6,612 nucleotides of DNA from an uncultured cyanobacterium (GCA_903831165.1 CAIKWV010000026.1:1-6612); one strand, 5' to 3'; shown: positions 1-6,288, numbered from the stretch's first letter. The notes: generated by a model from the sequence alone, not told the origin. Numbers and translations: made by a program.

Positions 1-1
1 C

Positions 2-934
2 GAGGTGGTGGGTCTCAATGGCTCCGGTGATACCAAAACTAACGCCCACCTGCTCAAGTACGACACGATGCTTGGCCCCCTGCGCAATGCAGAGGTGACC
101 ACCACCCAGGACTCGATCATCATCAACGGCAAGACGATCAAAGTCTTTTACGACCGCAATCCCGCCAACCTGCCCTGGAAGGAGTGGGGTGTGGACCTGG
201 TGATCGAGTCCACGGGCGTGTTCAACGACGACGTGGGCGCCAGCAAGCACTTTGAGTCCGGAGCCAAGAAGGTGATCCTCACCGCCCCTGGCAAGGGGGC
301 CAAGGTGGGCACCTTCGTGGTGGGCGTGAACGCCGATCAATACCGCCACGAAGATTTCGACATCATCAGTAACGCCAGCTGCACCACCAATTGCATGGCG
401 CCGGTCGTCAAGGTGCTCGATCAGGCCTTCGGCATCGTCAAGGGCACGATGACCACCTGCCACAGCTATACCGGTGACCAGCGCATCCTCGACTCCGCCC
501 ACCGCGACCTGCGCCGTGCCCGCGCCGCCGCCGTGAACATTGTGCCCACCAGTACCGGTGCCGCCAGTGCGGTGGCCTTGGTGTACCCGCCGATGAAGGG
601 CAAGCTCAGCGGCATCGCCCTGCGCGTTCCCACCCCCAACGTTTCTGTGGTGGACATGGTTCTGGAACTGAGCCGCGACACCAGCAAGGAGGAGGTGAAC
701 GCCGTGCTCCAGGCCGCTGCCGAGAACGGCATGAAGGGCATCATCAAGTACTGCGATCTGCCCCTGGTTTCCAGCGACCATGCCGGCACCGATGAGAGCG
801 CGATCGTCGATTCCGATCTCACCCTGGTGATGGGCGGCAACATGGTGAAAGTCATCTGCTGGTACGACAACGAGTGGGGCTACAGCCAGCGCGTCGTCGA
901 TCTGGCCGAAGTGGTCGCCAAGAACTGGAAGTGA
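2..934 (+). CDS. gap2: Glyceraldehyde-3-phosphate dehydrogenase, Gap2 type, 5'-truncated by window edge
   Basis: Partial gene; about 310 residues are present. The roughly 30 N-terminal residues with the Rossmann glycine motif lie upstream of the window. The enzyme interconverts glyceraldehyde-3-phosphate and 1,3-bisphosphoglycerate in the cytoplasm. In cyanobacteria the Gap2 form serves the Calvin cycle and can use NADPH. Visible signatures are [12 protein letters not shown], the active-site SNASCTTNC (catalytic Cys codon 380-382), the catalytic His in [45 protein letters not shown] and the C-terminus [10 protein letters not shown], all typical of cyanobacterial/plastid A-type enzymes. Compared from memory with typical Gap2, some positions are unusual: Cys in [14 protein letters not shown] and VICWYD, and Ser where TGAAKAV normally has Lys (codon 566-568). 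It could therefore be a divergent or second copy. An intrinsic terminator follows about 230 nt after the stop. Confidence 0.96.
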   Translation, partial: EVVGLNGSGDTKTNAHLLKYDTMLGPLRNAEVTTTQDSIIINGKTIKVFYDRNPANLPWKEWGVDLVIESTGVFNDDVGASKHFESGAKKVILTAPGKGAKVGTFVVGVNADQYRHEDFDIISNASCTTNCMAPVVKVLDQAFGIVKGTMTTCHSYTGDQRILDSAHRDLRRARAAAVNIVPTSTGAASAVALVYPPMKGKLSGIALRVPTPNVSVVDMVLELSRDTSKEEVNAVLQAAAENGMKGIIKYCDLPLVSSDHAGTDESAIVDSDLTLVMGGNMVKVICWYDNEWGYSQRVVDLAEVVAKNWK

Positions 935-943
935 TCCAGATCG

Positions 944-1190
944 GGGATCCAAGCCAGCCCTGGCTCTGAGTCGTTGTTGTTGCGAGCCGAAGACGATGTT
1001 GGCGACGATTGCGTTTGGCTAGGGAGGCACCGGAGCAGCAGCTGCTCAGCCGCTCCGCAACAGGTCCCGTCACGGATCTGGCGATCCTCCCGGCCAGGAG
1101 CGGCGATTGTCCAGAGCTTGCTTGGATCTCGGGACCGATTGTCTGCGTTGTTGTTCCCCAATTCCAAGGCCGCCATCAGGCGGTTTTTTT
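944..1190 (+). ncRNA. Candidate structured RNA or folded 3' UTR downstream of gap2
   Basis: No convincing gene lies between the gap2 stop and the terminator. The RNA can fold into a long rod by colinear pairings: 944-954 with 1120-1130, 962-968 with 1112-1118, 971-978 with 1099-1106 (with G-U pairs), and 1016-1020 plus 1022-1027 with 1086-1096 (one bulged A). Inside the terminal part, CGGAGC at 1031-1036 pairs with GCTCCG at 1052-1057. The 5' side of the central bubble can form a small hairpin, 986-990 with 999-1003. The rod is about 187 nt and is followed by a terminator. A rod with a central bubble is the general architecture of 6S RNA, but no 6S sequence was recognised and no independent promoter is evident. 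It may simply be the folded 3' UTR of the gap2 mRNA. Pairings were found by eye, without energy calculation. Confidence 0.25.
1166..1190 (+). terminator. Rho-independent terminator
   Basis: The stem CCGCC (1170-1174), loop ATCA and GGCGG (1179-1183) run directly into seven T residues (1184-1190). A-A and G-G before the stem can extend it by A-U and G-U pairs. The T tract is on the plus strand only, so it ends transcripts coming from gap2 and not those arriving from the minus-strand genes to the right. Confidence 0.85.
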
Positions 1191-1476
1191 GTGGTTTCCC
1201 GGCGGGGATGGCAGCTGTTCCGGGCGCAGTGGCGCCTGGTCGGCAACGCTGCCTGCGGCTGTCTGTGGCACCAGGGCATCGCCGAGTCGGACGGCCCTGA
1301 ACACTCGGGGGAACGGGCCGGTCAACGGGTCGGGACTTCGCTGGTCTCGATCTGCCTGGAGGGAGATCCTCGCCAGCCCATCGGTCAGAAGATTCAGGGC
1401 CGCCTTCAGCGCCGGATCCGGATATCGGCGGCGGGGATGGTGGCGGCGGGTTCGTTTGGATCGGGCCGCTGGTCGG
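1191..1476. other. No intact gene; possible minus-strand gene remnant
   Basis: I see no complete gene, tRNA or repeat here. On the minus strand, one frame stays open from about 1430 down to a TGA at 1178-1176, inside the gap2 terminator hairpin. It has cyanobacterial-looking codon choice and a helix-like segment near ALKAALNLLTDGLARISLQA. It has no usable start codon at its left end, and upstream of about 1430 the same frame becomes an arginine-rich run that looks non-coding. A neighbouring frame (ADQRPDPNEPAATIPAADI, about 1480-1420) also looks coding. This would fit a frameshifted continuation of the hypothetical gene at 1477-1944, but GC-rich non-coding DNA often gives open frames of this kind. 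Confidence 0.3.
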
Positions 1477-1944
1477 CTACGACGCCGCCTCCTGCGACAG
1501 GAGCGAGAAGACGATCCTGCCGCCGAAGGACTGGGGGTTGAGGGTTGTGAAGAAGTCCGGCGTGAAGAAACTGCCGTACAGGCTGTCGTCGATGGCGAAC
1601 GGGCCGCTGGCGATCAGGCGGGCCCAGGTGGCACCGGCCTCGATGCTGCTGGCCAGGCGGCTGGAGCCGATATAAATGGCACTGGATCCTTCTCTGGGAT
1701 GCCAATAGATGCCACAGCTGACGCTGGACATCTGCTCTGGCACGAAATGACCGGCGCCATCGACGGTGATCAGGGCGGCCGGCGTTTCCCTGACGACATC
1801 GTCCAGGCTGGCGATAGCAAACGTGCCCGAGCCGGCGCTGCCTGCGTTGGGGTCGACGATCTGATAGCTGAGGCTCACCGTTGTGGCCGCAGGCTGTTGC
1901 CGCTGCTGTTGAGCGCCGCTGTTGGGCGAATGCAGGACAGCCAC
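1477..1944 (-). CDS. Hypothetical protein, possibly secreted, possibly 5'-damaged
   Basis: Not recognised. The 155-residue product from a GTG start has good codon usage and a composition typical of exported beta-rich proteins: many Ser, Gly, Ala, Phe and Tyr, few charges and a single Cys (residue 77). After a Gln-rich stretch (residues 12-17) come TTVSLSYQIVDP, GSGTFAIASLDD, ALITVDGAGHF, GIYWHP and SGPFAIDDSLYGSFF. Alternating strand-like segments with a conserved-looking FAIDDSLYG remind me loosely of secreted cyanobacterial beta-sandwich proteins, but no family can be named. Upstream in the same frame (about 1997-1945) the DNA would encode a hydrophobic stretch, SCCIVVAVPCGFVAVL, like a signal peptide. 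That stretch has no ATG, GTG or TTG before it, so the true N-terminus may have been lost. It lies 60 nt downstream of the kinase gene on the same strand and could be the third gene of that operon. Confidence 0.5.
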   Translation of the reverse strand: MAVLHSPNSGAQQQRQQPAATTVSLSYQIVDPNAGSAGSGTFAIASLDDVVRETPAALITVDGAGHFVPEQMSSVSCGIYWHPREGSSAIYIGSSRLASSIEAGATWARLIASGPFAIDDSLYGSFFTPDFFTTLNPQSFGGRIVFSLLSQEAAS

Positions 1945-2004
1945 GAAACCACACGGAACTGCGACGACTATGCAGCAGCTGCGCTGGTTTGTCTCTACTC
2001 AAAA

Positions 2005-2877
2005 TTAGGTAGATCCGGTCACGGACCTGTTGCTGCCGGCATCCTCCAAGCGCGGAAAGCGCAGGGTCACCTCAGCGCCGCCCAGCTGCCCGGAATGGCT
2101 GAGTCGCACGCGGCCGCGGTGGTTTTCCACCGTGGCCGCCACCAGATACAGCCCCAGGCCCATGCCCGTGGTCCGCGAGGACTGGAACAGGCGCTCTTCG
2201 CCGAAATCCAGGCCCAGCCACTCGGGCGGAAAGCCAGGGCCGCTGTCGGCCATCACCAGCTCGACCCAGCCCGGCAGCTCCCGCAGGCTGACGCTCAGCC
2301 GCCGTTGCTGGCGCGGCGCCTCCTGCATGGCCGCCAGGGCATTGCGCAGCAGATTGGTGATCGCCACTTGCAGTTGGGCCCCATCGCCATGGATCACGGC
2401 GCCTGCCCCCTCCAGCCCCGTGCTCTGCAGCTGCACGTCCTCGCTGTTCAGCAGGCGCCGCAGATAGGTGAGGGCCGCGTTGGTGGCGCTGATCAGGGAC
2501 ACCGGCCCCTGCTCGGTTTCGACGCTTTGCAGCAACATCCGCATCTTCTCGATCAGCTCCACCACCCGTTGGCATTCGGTCAGCAGCACCTGAAGCAGCG
2601 GCAGGGCCTCGGCCAGATCAGGCGTGGCTTGGGCCTGATCGATCAGGCGCTCGCTGATCAGGCTGAGGCTGCTGAGCGGTTGGTTGATTTCGTGGGCCAC
2701 GGCCGCGGCGGTGAGGCTGGTGCGCAGCTTCTGGCGCAGGGTCAGGCGCTGGCGTTCGAGCGCCTGCTCGGCTGCCTGCAACTCCCGGTTGCGTCGTTGC
2801 AGGCGGCGCACCAACAGGTGGATGACCACACCGCTGCTCGCTAGGGCACCGATCAGCAGGATGACGACAGCGATCAC
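2005..2877 (-). CDS. Sensor-less membrane histidine kinase, HPK4-like
   Basis: 290 residues from a GTG start fixed by an in-frame TGA four codons upstream. Residues 2-23 form one transmembrane helix, followed by a basic stretch (RRLQRRNR) that places the rest in the cytoplasm, and by a probable coiled coil (about 28-55). The dimerisation/phosphoacceptor helix holds AHEINQPLSSL with the phosphoacceptor His62; HEINQPL is typical of HPK4 kinases such as DctB and FixL. The ATP-binding domain shows the N box NLLRNALAAM (175-184), G1 DSGPGFP (211-217) and G2 TTGMGLGLYL (236-245), so it looks catalytically complete. There is no periplasmic, PAS, GAF or HAMP sensor region; the protein begins with its membrane helix. 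It lies 9 nt after the response regulator in the same frame and almost certainly phosphorylates it. Input probably comes through a partner protein or through the membrane helix. Confidence 0.93.
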   Translation of the reverse strand: MIAVVILLIGALASSGVVIHLLVRRLQRRNRELQAAEQALERQRLTLRQKLRTSLTAAAVAHEINQPLSSLSLISERLIDQAQATPDLAEALPLLQVLLTECQRVVELIEKMRMLLQSVETEQGPVSLISATNAALTYLRRLLNSEDVQLQSTGLEGAGAVIHGDGAQLQVAITNLLRNALAAMQEAPRQQRRLSVSLRELPGWVELVMADSGPGFPPEWLGLDFGEERLFQSSRTTGMGLGLYLVAATVENHRGRVRLSHSGQLGGAEVTLRFPRLEDAGSNRSVTGST

Positions 2878-2886
2878 GGCCCCAGC

Positions 2887-3549
2887 TCAGCCCCCATGGC
2901 TGTGCAGTACCGCCACCCGTACCAGCTCTGAACCGGAGACGCCCAGTTTCAGGCGCAGCGAGCGGCGGTGGGTCTGCACGGTGGATTCCGCCATCCCCAG
3001 GGTCTCGGCGATGGCCCGGCTGCTGCAGCCCTGGGCGATCAGGGCCAGCACGTCCCGTTCCCGCTGGGTGAGCGGCGCCGGATCGGTCTCCGCCGTGGAT
3101 TCGGCATCCGGGGCCGGGGCCAGCTTGGGCTCGTCGGGGTTCTTGGGCAGGCCGGCCAGCAGGCGGTTGATTTCCTGCCGCAGTTCCCGGAAGGCACTGG
3201 TCTTGTCAACCACGGCGTGGAGCATGGGCTGCAGATCAGGCGGGCAAAGAAAGCTGCTGGCCTGACCCGACAACACGATCAGATGGGCTTCGGGCCGGAT
3301 CCGCTGCAGGGCCTCGGCCACCTCAATCCCCGGCTGATCCGGCAGGAACAGGTCCAGGATCAGCAGATCCGGCTGCAGTCGTTCCACCGCCCCGATCGCT
3401 TCGCCGGCGGTGCCGGCGGTGGCGATCGCCTTCAGCCCTGGGATGCCTTTGAGCACCGGCAGCAGGAGCTCCATGAACATGGACTGATCTTCAACCAATA
3501 GACCTTGAAGACCAACCATCGCTCTGAAGCCAGAATCGGATTGTGCCAT
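2887..3549 (-). CDS. NarL/FixJ-family response regulator (REC + LuxR-type HTH)
   Basis: 220 residues. The receiver domain (about 14-132) has the acidic pair E20-D21 in LLVEDQ, the phosphoacceptor D66 in LLILDLFLPDQPG, Ser94 in LIVLSGQ and Lys116 in VVDKTSA. A Pro/Ala/Glu-rich linker (about 133-158) leads to a LuxR/GerE helix-turn-helix (about 159-215) with LTQRERDVLALIAQG, SSRAIAETLGMAESTVQTHRRS and LRLKLGV. It is therefore a DNA-binding transcription regulator activated by phosphorylation, with the kinase at 2005-2877 as cognate partner. The frame is open further upstream to 3825, but that part has no protein-like character. I chose the ATG at 3549-3547; the ATG at 3519-3517 (MVGLQGLLVEDQ, 210 residues) is nearly as likely, since it starts right at the REC domain. 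Neither has a clear ribosome site. The gene is divergent from the solute-binding protein gene. Confidence 0.92.
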   Translation of the reverse strand: MAQSDSGFRAMVGLQGLLVEDQSMFMELLLPVLKGIPGLKAIATAGTAGEAIGAVERLQPDLLILDLFLPDQPGIEVAEALQRIRPEAHLIVLSGQASSFLCPPDLQPMLHAVVDKTSAFRELRQEINRLLAGLPKNPDEPKLAPAPDAESTAETDPAPLTQRERDVLALIAQGCSSRAIAETLGMAESTVQTHRRSLRLKLGVSGSELVRVAVLHSHGG

Positions 3550-3621
3550 GGCTGAGCCTGCCCATGTGGCCCGTGATGCCAACGCCCCAGTCAGCCGCCG
3601 CCAACGACTCGACCCCCATAG

Positions 3622-3637
3622 GGCATCACCAGATGCC
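3622..3637. promoter_or_regulatory. Perfect dyad in divergent intergenic region, candidate operator
   Basis: GGCATC-ACCA-GATGCC is a perfect inverted repeat with 6-bp arms and a 4-bp spacer. It lies between the divergent response regulator (start 3549) and solute-binding protein (start 3740) genes. A further copy of GATGCC (3575-3580, as GTGATGCC at 3573-3580) is the exact inverse of GGCATCAC at 3622-3629. Short dyads are common targets of NarL/FixJ regulators, so autoregulation is a reasonable inference. The arms are short and GATGCC also occurs inside genes of this window. No clear -35/-10 pair was found for either gene in the 190-bp spacer. Confidence 0.3.
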
Positions 3638-3739
3638 GCTGCGTAGGACCGCTGCTGGCCCCAACACCGGTGCGCCGCCGCCAGCGCCGGTCTGAACTCA
3701 GGTAAGACTGGGCGGCACCAACTCACCCGATCGACGGCG

Positions 3740-4831
3740 GTGGCGATTTCCAGGCAAGCCACGATCAGGTTGTTGGCGTTTGTGGCGATTGCCAGTTTGT
3801 TTACGCTCGCCTGGCGGCATTTCAATCAGATCCCGCTGCTGGTGATCGGTCAGCCCTCGACCACGGGCTTGCTGCAGCGCGATAAGGAACAGCCCTTTTT
3901 CAACCGTTTGGAGGCGACCACGGGGCTGCCGCTGAAGGTGACCTACAAAACCCTGGACTCGATCGGACTGAAGGACACCTATCAGTTGCAGATGTTGAGA
4001 GATGGAGATTTCGATCTTGTTTCCCTGAGGTTCATTCAGAACAGCGGTGTTGAGCCTGCCCTGGCGGGCGTGGATCTGCTGGGCATGAGCCAGGATTATC
4101 CAGCTGCCAAAAAGATTGTTCGTGCCTATTCCGGCACCGTAGATCGTTATCTGCAGCAGCGTTCTCAGGTCAAGTTGCTGGGCATGTGGACCTTTGGCGC
4201 CCAGCAGCTCTTCTGTCATCAGCCCATCGCTCGCCTGGAGGACCTCAGGGGTAAGAAAGTGCGGGTGGCCAGTGCAGGTCTCGGCGCGTTCGTGTCGGAG
4301 CTTGGTGGCACGCCTGCGGTGATTCCGTTTGATCAGACCAAGGATGCCCTGGCGATTGGCCTGGTGGACTGTGCGGTGACGAGTGCGGCCTCGGCCAACT
4401 TCGCTGGCTGGACAGAATATACACAGTATGCATTTCCGATATCTGTGCAGTTTGGCCTTAATGGTTATGCCATCTCTCTGCGCAAGTGGAATTCGCTTTC
4501 GACCCAGCAGCAACGGATTCTGATGGCAGCGTTCAACGCCTATTTAGATGACCTGTGGCGCTATTCCGAGCTGTTGCAGGCAGATGTGATCAGCTGTAAT
4601 ACGGGTGGCCCTTGTAAGTGGGGTAAGCCTTATCATCTGAAGTTGGTCCAACCCTCGCCCCGTGATGTCTGGCTGTTGCGCGACATCGCGCTGCGTAAGG
4701 TGGTGCCGTCTTGGGGAGAAACGTGTGATCGCGTTCATCCCGGTTGCTTACAAGAATGGCGGCAAAAAGTTGGGCCTTTGGTGTGGGCCAATCAGGCCGA
4801 GCTTCGGTCAGTCAACACGGTGGCTCGCTGA
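3740..4831 (+). CDS. TRAP-type periplasmic solute-binding protein, DctP family, probable signalling role
   Basis: 363 residues from a GTG start; no other start codon lies in frame in the roughly 45 bases before it. Residues 8-25 form a signal peptide or membrane anchor (RLLAFVAIASLFTLAW after SRQ), so the protein acts in the periplasm. The body fits the DctP (TRAP) fold: DFDLVSLRFIQ, then RLEDLRGKKVRVASAG, where the conserved Arg175 normally binds a ligand carboxylate, then LGGTPAVIPFDQTKDALAIG and VDCAVTSAASANFAGW, and SLRKWNSLSTQQQRIL. The ligand is probably an organic acid or related carboxylate, but cannot be named. No DctQ or DctM permease gene is in the window. The stop overlaps the start of a membrane diguanylate cyclase, so a sensor role is likely. 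The C-terminal part has two Cys pairs (286/292 and 329/336). The gene is less GC-rich than its neighbours. Confidence 0.88.
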   Translation: MAISRQATIRLLAFVAIASLFTLAWRHFNQIPLLVIGQPSTTGLLQRDKEQPFFNRLEATTGLPLKVTYKTLDSIGLKDTYQLQMLRDGDFDLVSLRFIQNSGVEPALAGVDLLGMSQDYPAAKKIVRAYSGTVDRYLQQRSQVKLLGMWTFGAQQLFCHQPIARLEDLRGKKVRVASAGLGAFVSELGGTPAVIPFDQTKDALAIGLVDCAVTSAASANFAGWTEYTQYAFPISVQFGLNGYAISLRKWNSLSTQQQRILMAAFNAYLDDLWRYSELLQADVISCNTGGPCKWGKPYHLKLVQPSPRDVWLLRDIALRKVVPSWGETCDRVHPGCLQEWRQKVGPLVWANQAELRSVNTVAR

Positions 4832-6288
4832 TGAAATTTCCCCGTCTGCGCATCAGCCGCCGCCAAGGGTCGCCGATTGCGGTGCCCCTGCAGATGGCCG
4901 GCTTGCTGTCGGCGTTGATCTTCCTGATCAGCGGCATCTTTGAGCTCCTGGTCATCAACGATCTCTATGCGGCGCAGCATTTCCTGCTGGCTCTGCTGCT
5001 GGTGGTTCTGTCCGCCTGGGCCATTGTCGAGGTCGCCTGGATTCGCCCTGGGGCGATGGTGATTCCCCTGGGTCCCTTGCGCCTTGCCCTCTGGCTGCAG
5101 CTGCTGCTGTCTGGGGTTCGGGGGCTGATCGACCTGCTGATGGATCCCCATCGCCAAGCTTTCGACGCTTCCCTGTCTCCGCCTGATTTTGGCCTGGCCC
5201 TGGCTTTCGTTCCCCTGGATCTGGTCGTGTTCATCGTGATCAGCAGGCTGATCATCGACGCTTTTGCCTATGCCGAGTTTCTGCGCGCCAATCAGTTGGA
5301 GCAGCAGATGACGGCCCTGGAGCAGGCCAGGCAGGCCCTGCAGCAGAGCGAGCAGCGCTATCGCCTGATCGCCGATTGGCTGGATGATGTGATCTGGACT
5401 CTCGATCGTCGTGGCTGTTTCACTTACATCAGTCCTTCGATCGAGAAGCTCAGCGGTTCTCGCCCCGAAGACCTGCTGACCCAGCCCGCTGCGGCTGTCT
5501 TGAACGCCACTTCGGTGCCGCTGATCGAGCAGGCCTGTCAGGTCGCTCTCGGTCAGCTGCAGGCGGGTCTGCCGATCGAGCCCTTTCGGGCCGAATTGGA
5601 GCAGATCGGTCGTGATGGCAGCGCGATCTGGACGGAGTGGACGATGAATGGCCTCTACGGCCCCGATCAACAGTTCATCGGTTTTGTCGGGGTGACTCGC
5701 GACATCCGTGAGCGCAAGCTCTACGACGCTGAGTTGCGCGAGGCCCGCGATGCCGCCGAGGCCGCCAACCTGGCGCTGCTGTCCGCCAACGCTGTGCTGC
5801 ACGGCCAGGCCACCACCGATCCGCTGACGGGTGTGTCCAATCGGCGCCATTTTGAGCAGGCTCTGGCGGCGCAGATCGGCCGCACCCGCCACTATGGCGA
5901 GCCCCTCAGTCTGTTGATCGTCGACCTGGACCACTTCAAGACCATCAATGATCGCTTCGGCCATCAGCTGGGGGATCTGGTGATCGTGGAGCTGGCCCGT
6001 CTGCTCAAGTCCAGCCTGCGTAAGGCCGACCTGCTGGCCCGCTGGGGCGGCGATGAATTCGTGGTGATGCTGCCGCACACCGGCGCCGAGGAGGCCTGGC
6101 AACTGGCTGAACAACTGAGGCTGTCGATGTCGGTGCATGTGTTCCCGGTGGTTCCCAAGCTCACCGGCAGCTTCGGGGCAGCCACGTTGCAGGCCGAGGA
6201 GACGGGCGAACAGTTCTTTGGCCGCGTCGATCAAATGCTGTATGCCGCCAAGGCAGCCGGTCGCAATCTGGTCAAACTCAGTGGCTGA
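4831..6288 (+). CDS. Membrane diguanylate cyclase (4 TM + PAS + GGDEF)
   Basis: 485 residues from the ATG at 4831, which overlaps the stop of the binding-protein gene in TGATG and implies translational coupling. The frame is open upstream to 4744, but that part lies inside the previous gene. Four membrane helices are visible at about residues 22-42, 50-70, 80-101 and 119-143, with short loops. A linker coiled coil (about 150-175) leads to a PAS domain (about 176-292: RYRLIADWLDDVIWTLD, FTYISPSIEKLSG, then WTEWTMNGLY and FVGVTRDI). A second helix (295-325) precedes the GGDEF domain (about 327-485): TTDPLTGVSNRRHF, DLDHFKTINDRFGHQLGD, GGDEF at 406-410 and YAAKAAGRN. The catalytic signature is intact, and RKAD (397-400), five residues before GGDEF, is a canonical inhibitory I-site. 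It should make c-di-GMP from two GTP with product inhibition. The membrane domain probably receives the signal, perhaps from the binding protein; I cannot assign it to a known sensor family. Confidence 0.94.
   Translation: MKFPRLRISRRQGSPIAVPLQMAGLLSALIFLISGIFELLVINDLYAAQHFLLALLLVVLSAWAIVEVAWIRPGAMVIPLGPLRLALWLQLLLSGVRGLIDLLMDPHRQAFDASLSPPDFGLALAFVPLDLVVFIVISRLIIDAFAYAEFLRANQLEQQMTALEQARQALQQSEQRYRLIADWLDDVIWTLDRRGCFTYISPSIEKLSGSRPEDLLTQPAAAVLNATSVPLIEQACQVALGQLQAGLPIEPFRAELEQIGRDGSAIWTEWTMNGLYGPDQQFIGFVGVTRDIRERKLYDAELREARDAAEAANLALLSANAVLHGQATTDPLTGVSNRRHFEQALAAQIGRTRHYGEPLSLLIVDLDHFKTINDRFGHQLGDLVIVELARLLKSSLRKADLLARWGGDEFVVMLPHTGAEEAWQLAEQLRLSMSVHVFPVVPKLTGSFGAATLQAEETGEQFFGRVDQMLYAAKAAGRNLVKLSG

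Noticed and set aside
1058..2034. Imperfect inverted repeat: 1058-1080 resembles the complement of about 2012-2034 (18 of 23 bases)
   Set aside because: An estimate for a window of this size gives several matches of this quality by chance, and one copy is within the kinase coding end. No duplications or element ends border them.
1009..2844. Plus-strand open frame of 611 codons
   Set aside because: It lies antisense to the kinase and hypothetical genes and mirrors their codon pattern. Its translation is rich in His, Gln, Arg and Gly without any domain, while the minus strand gives a clear histidine kinase.
3550..3825. N-terminal extension of the response regulator
   Set aside because: The frame is open to 3825, but the extra residues are Trp/Arg/Ala-rich without family resemblance and would overlap the divergent binding-protein gene and its start.
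3698..4513. Minus-strand open frame of 271 codons over the binding-protein gene
   Set aside because: Arg/His/Gln-rich translation typical of an antisense shadow; the plus strand carries a recognisable DctP protein with signal peptide.
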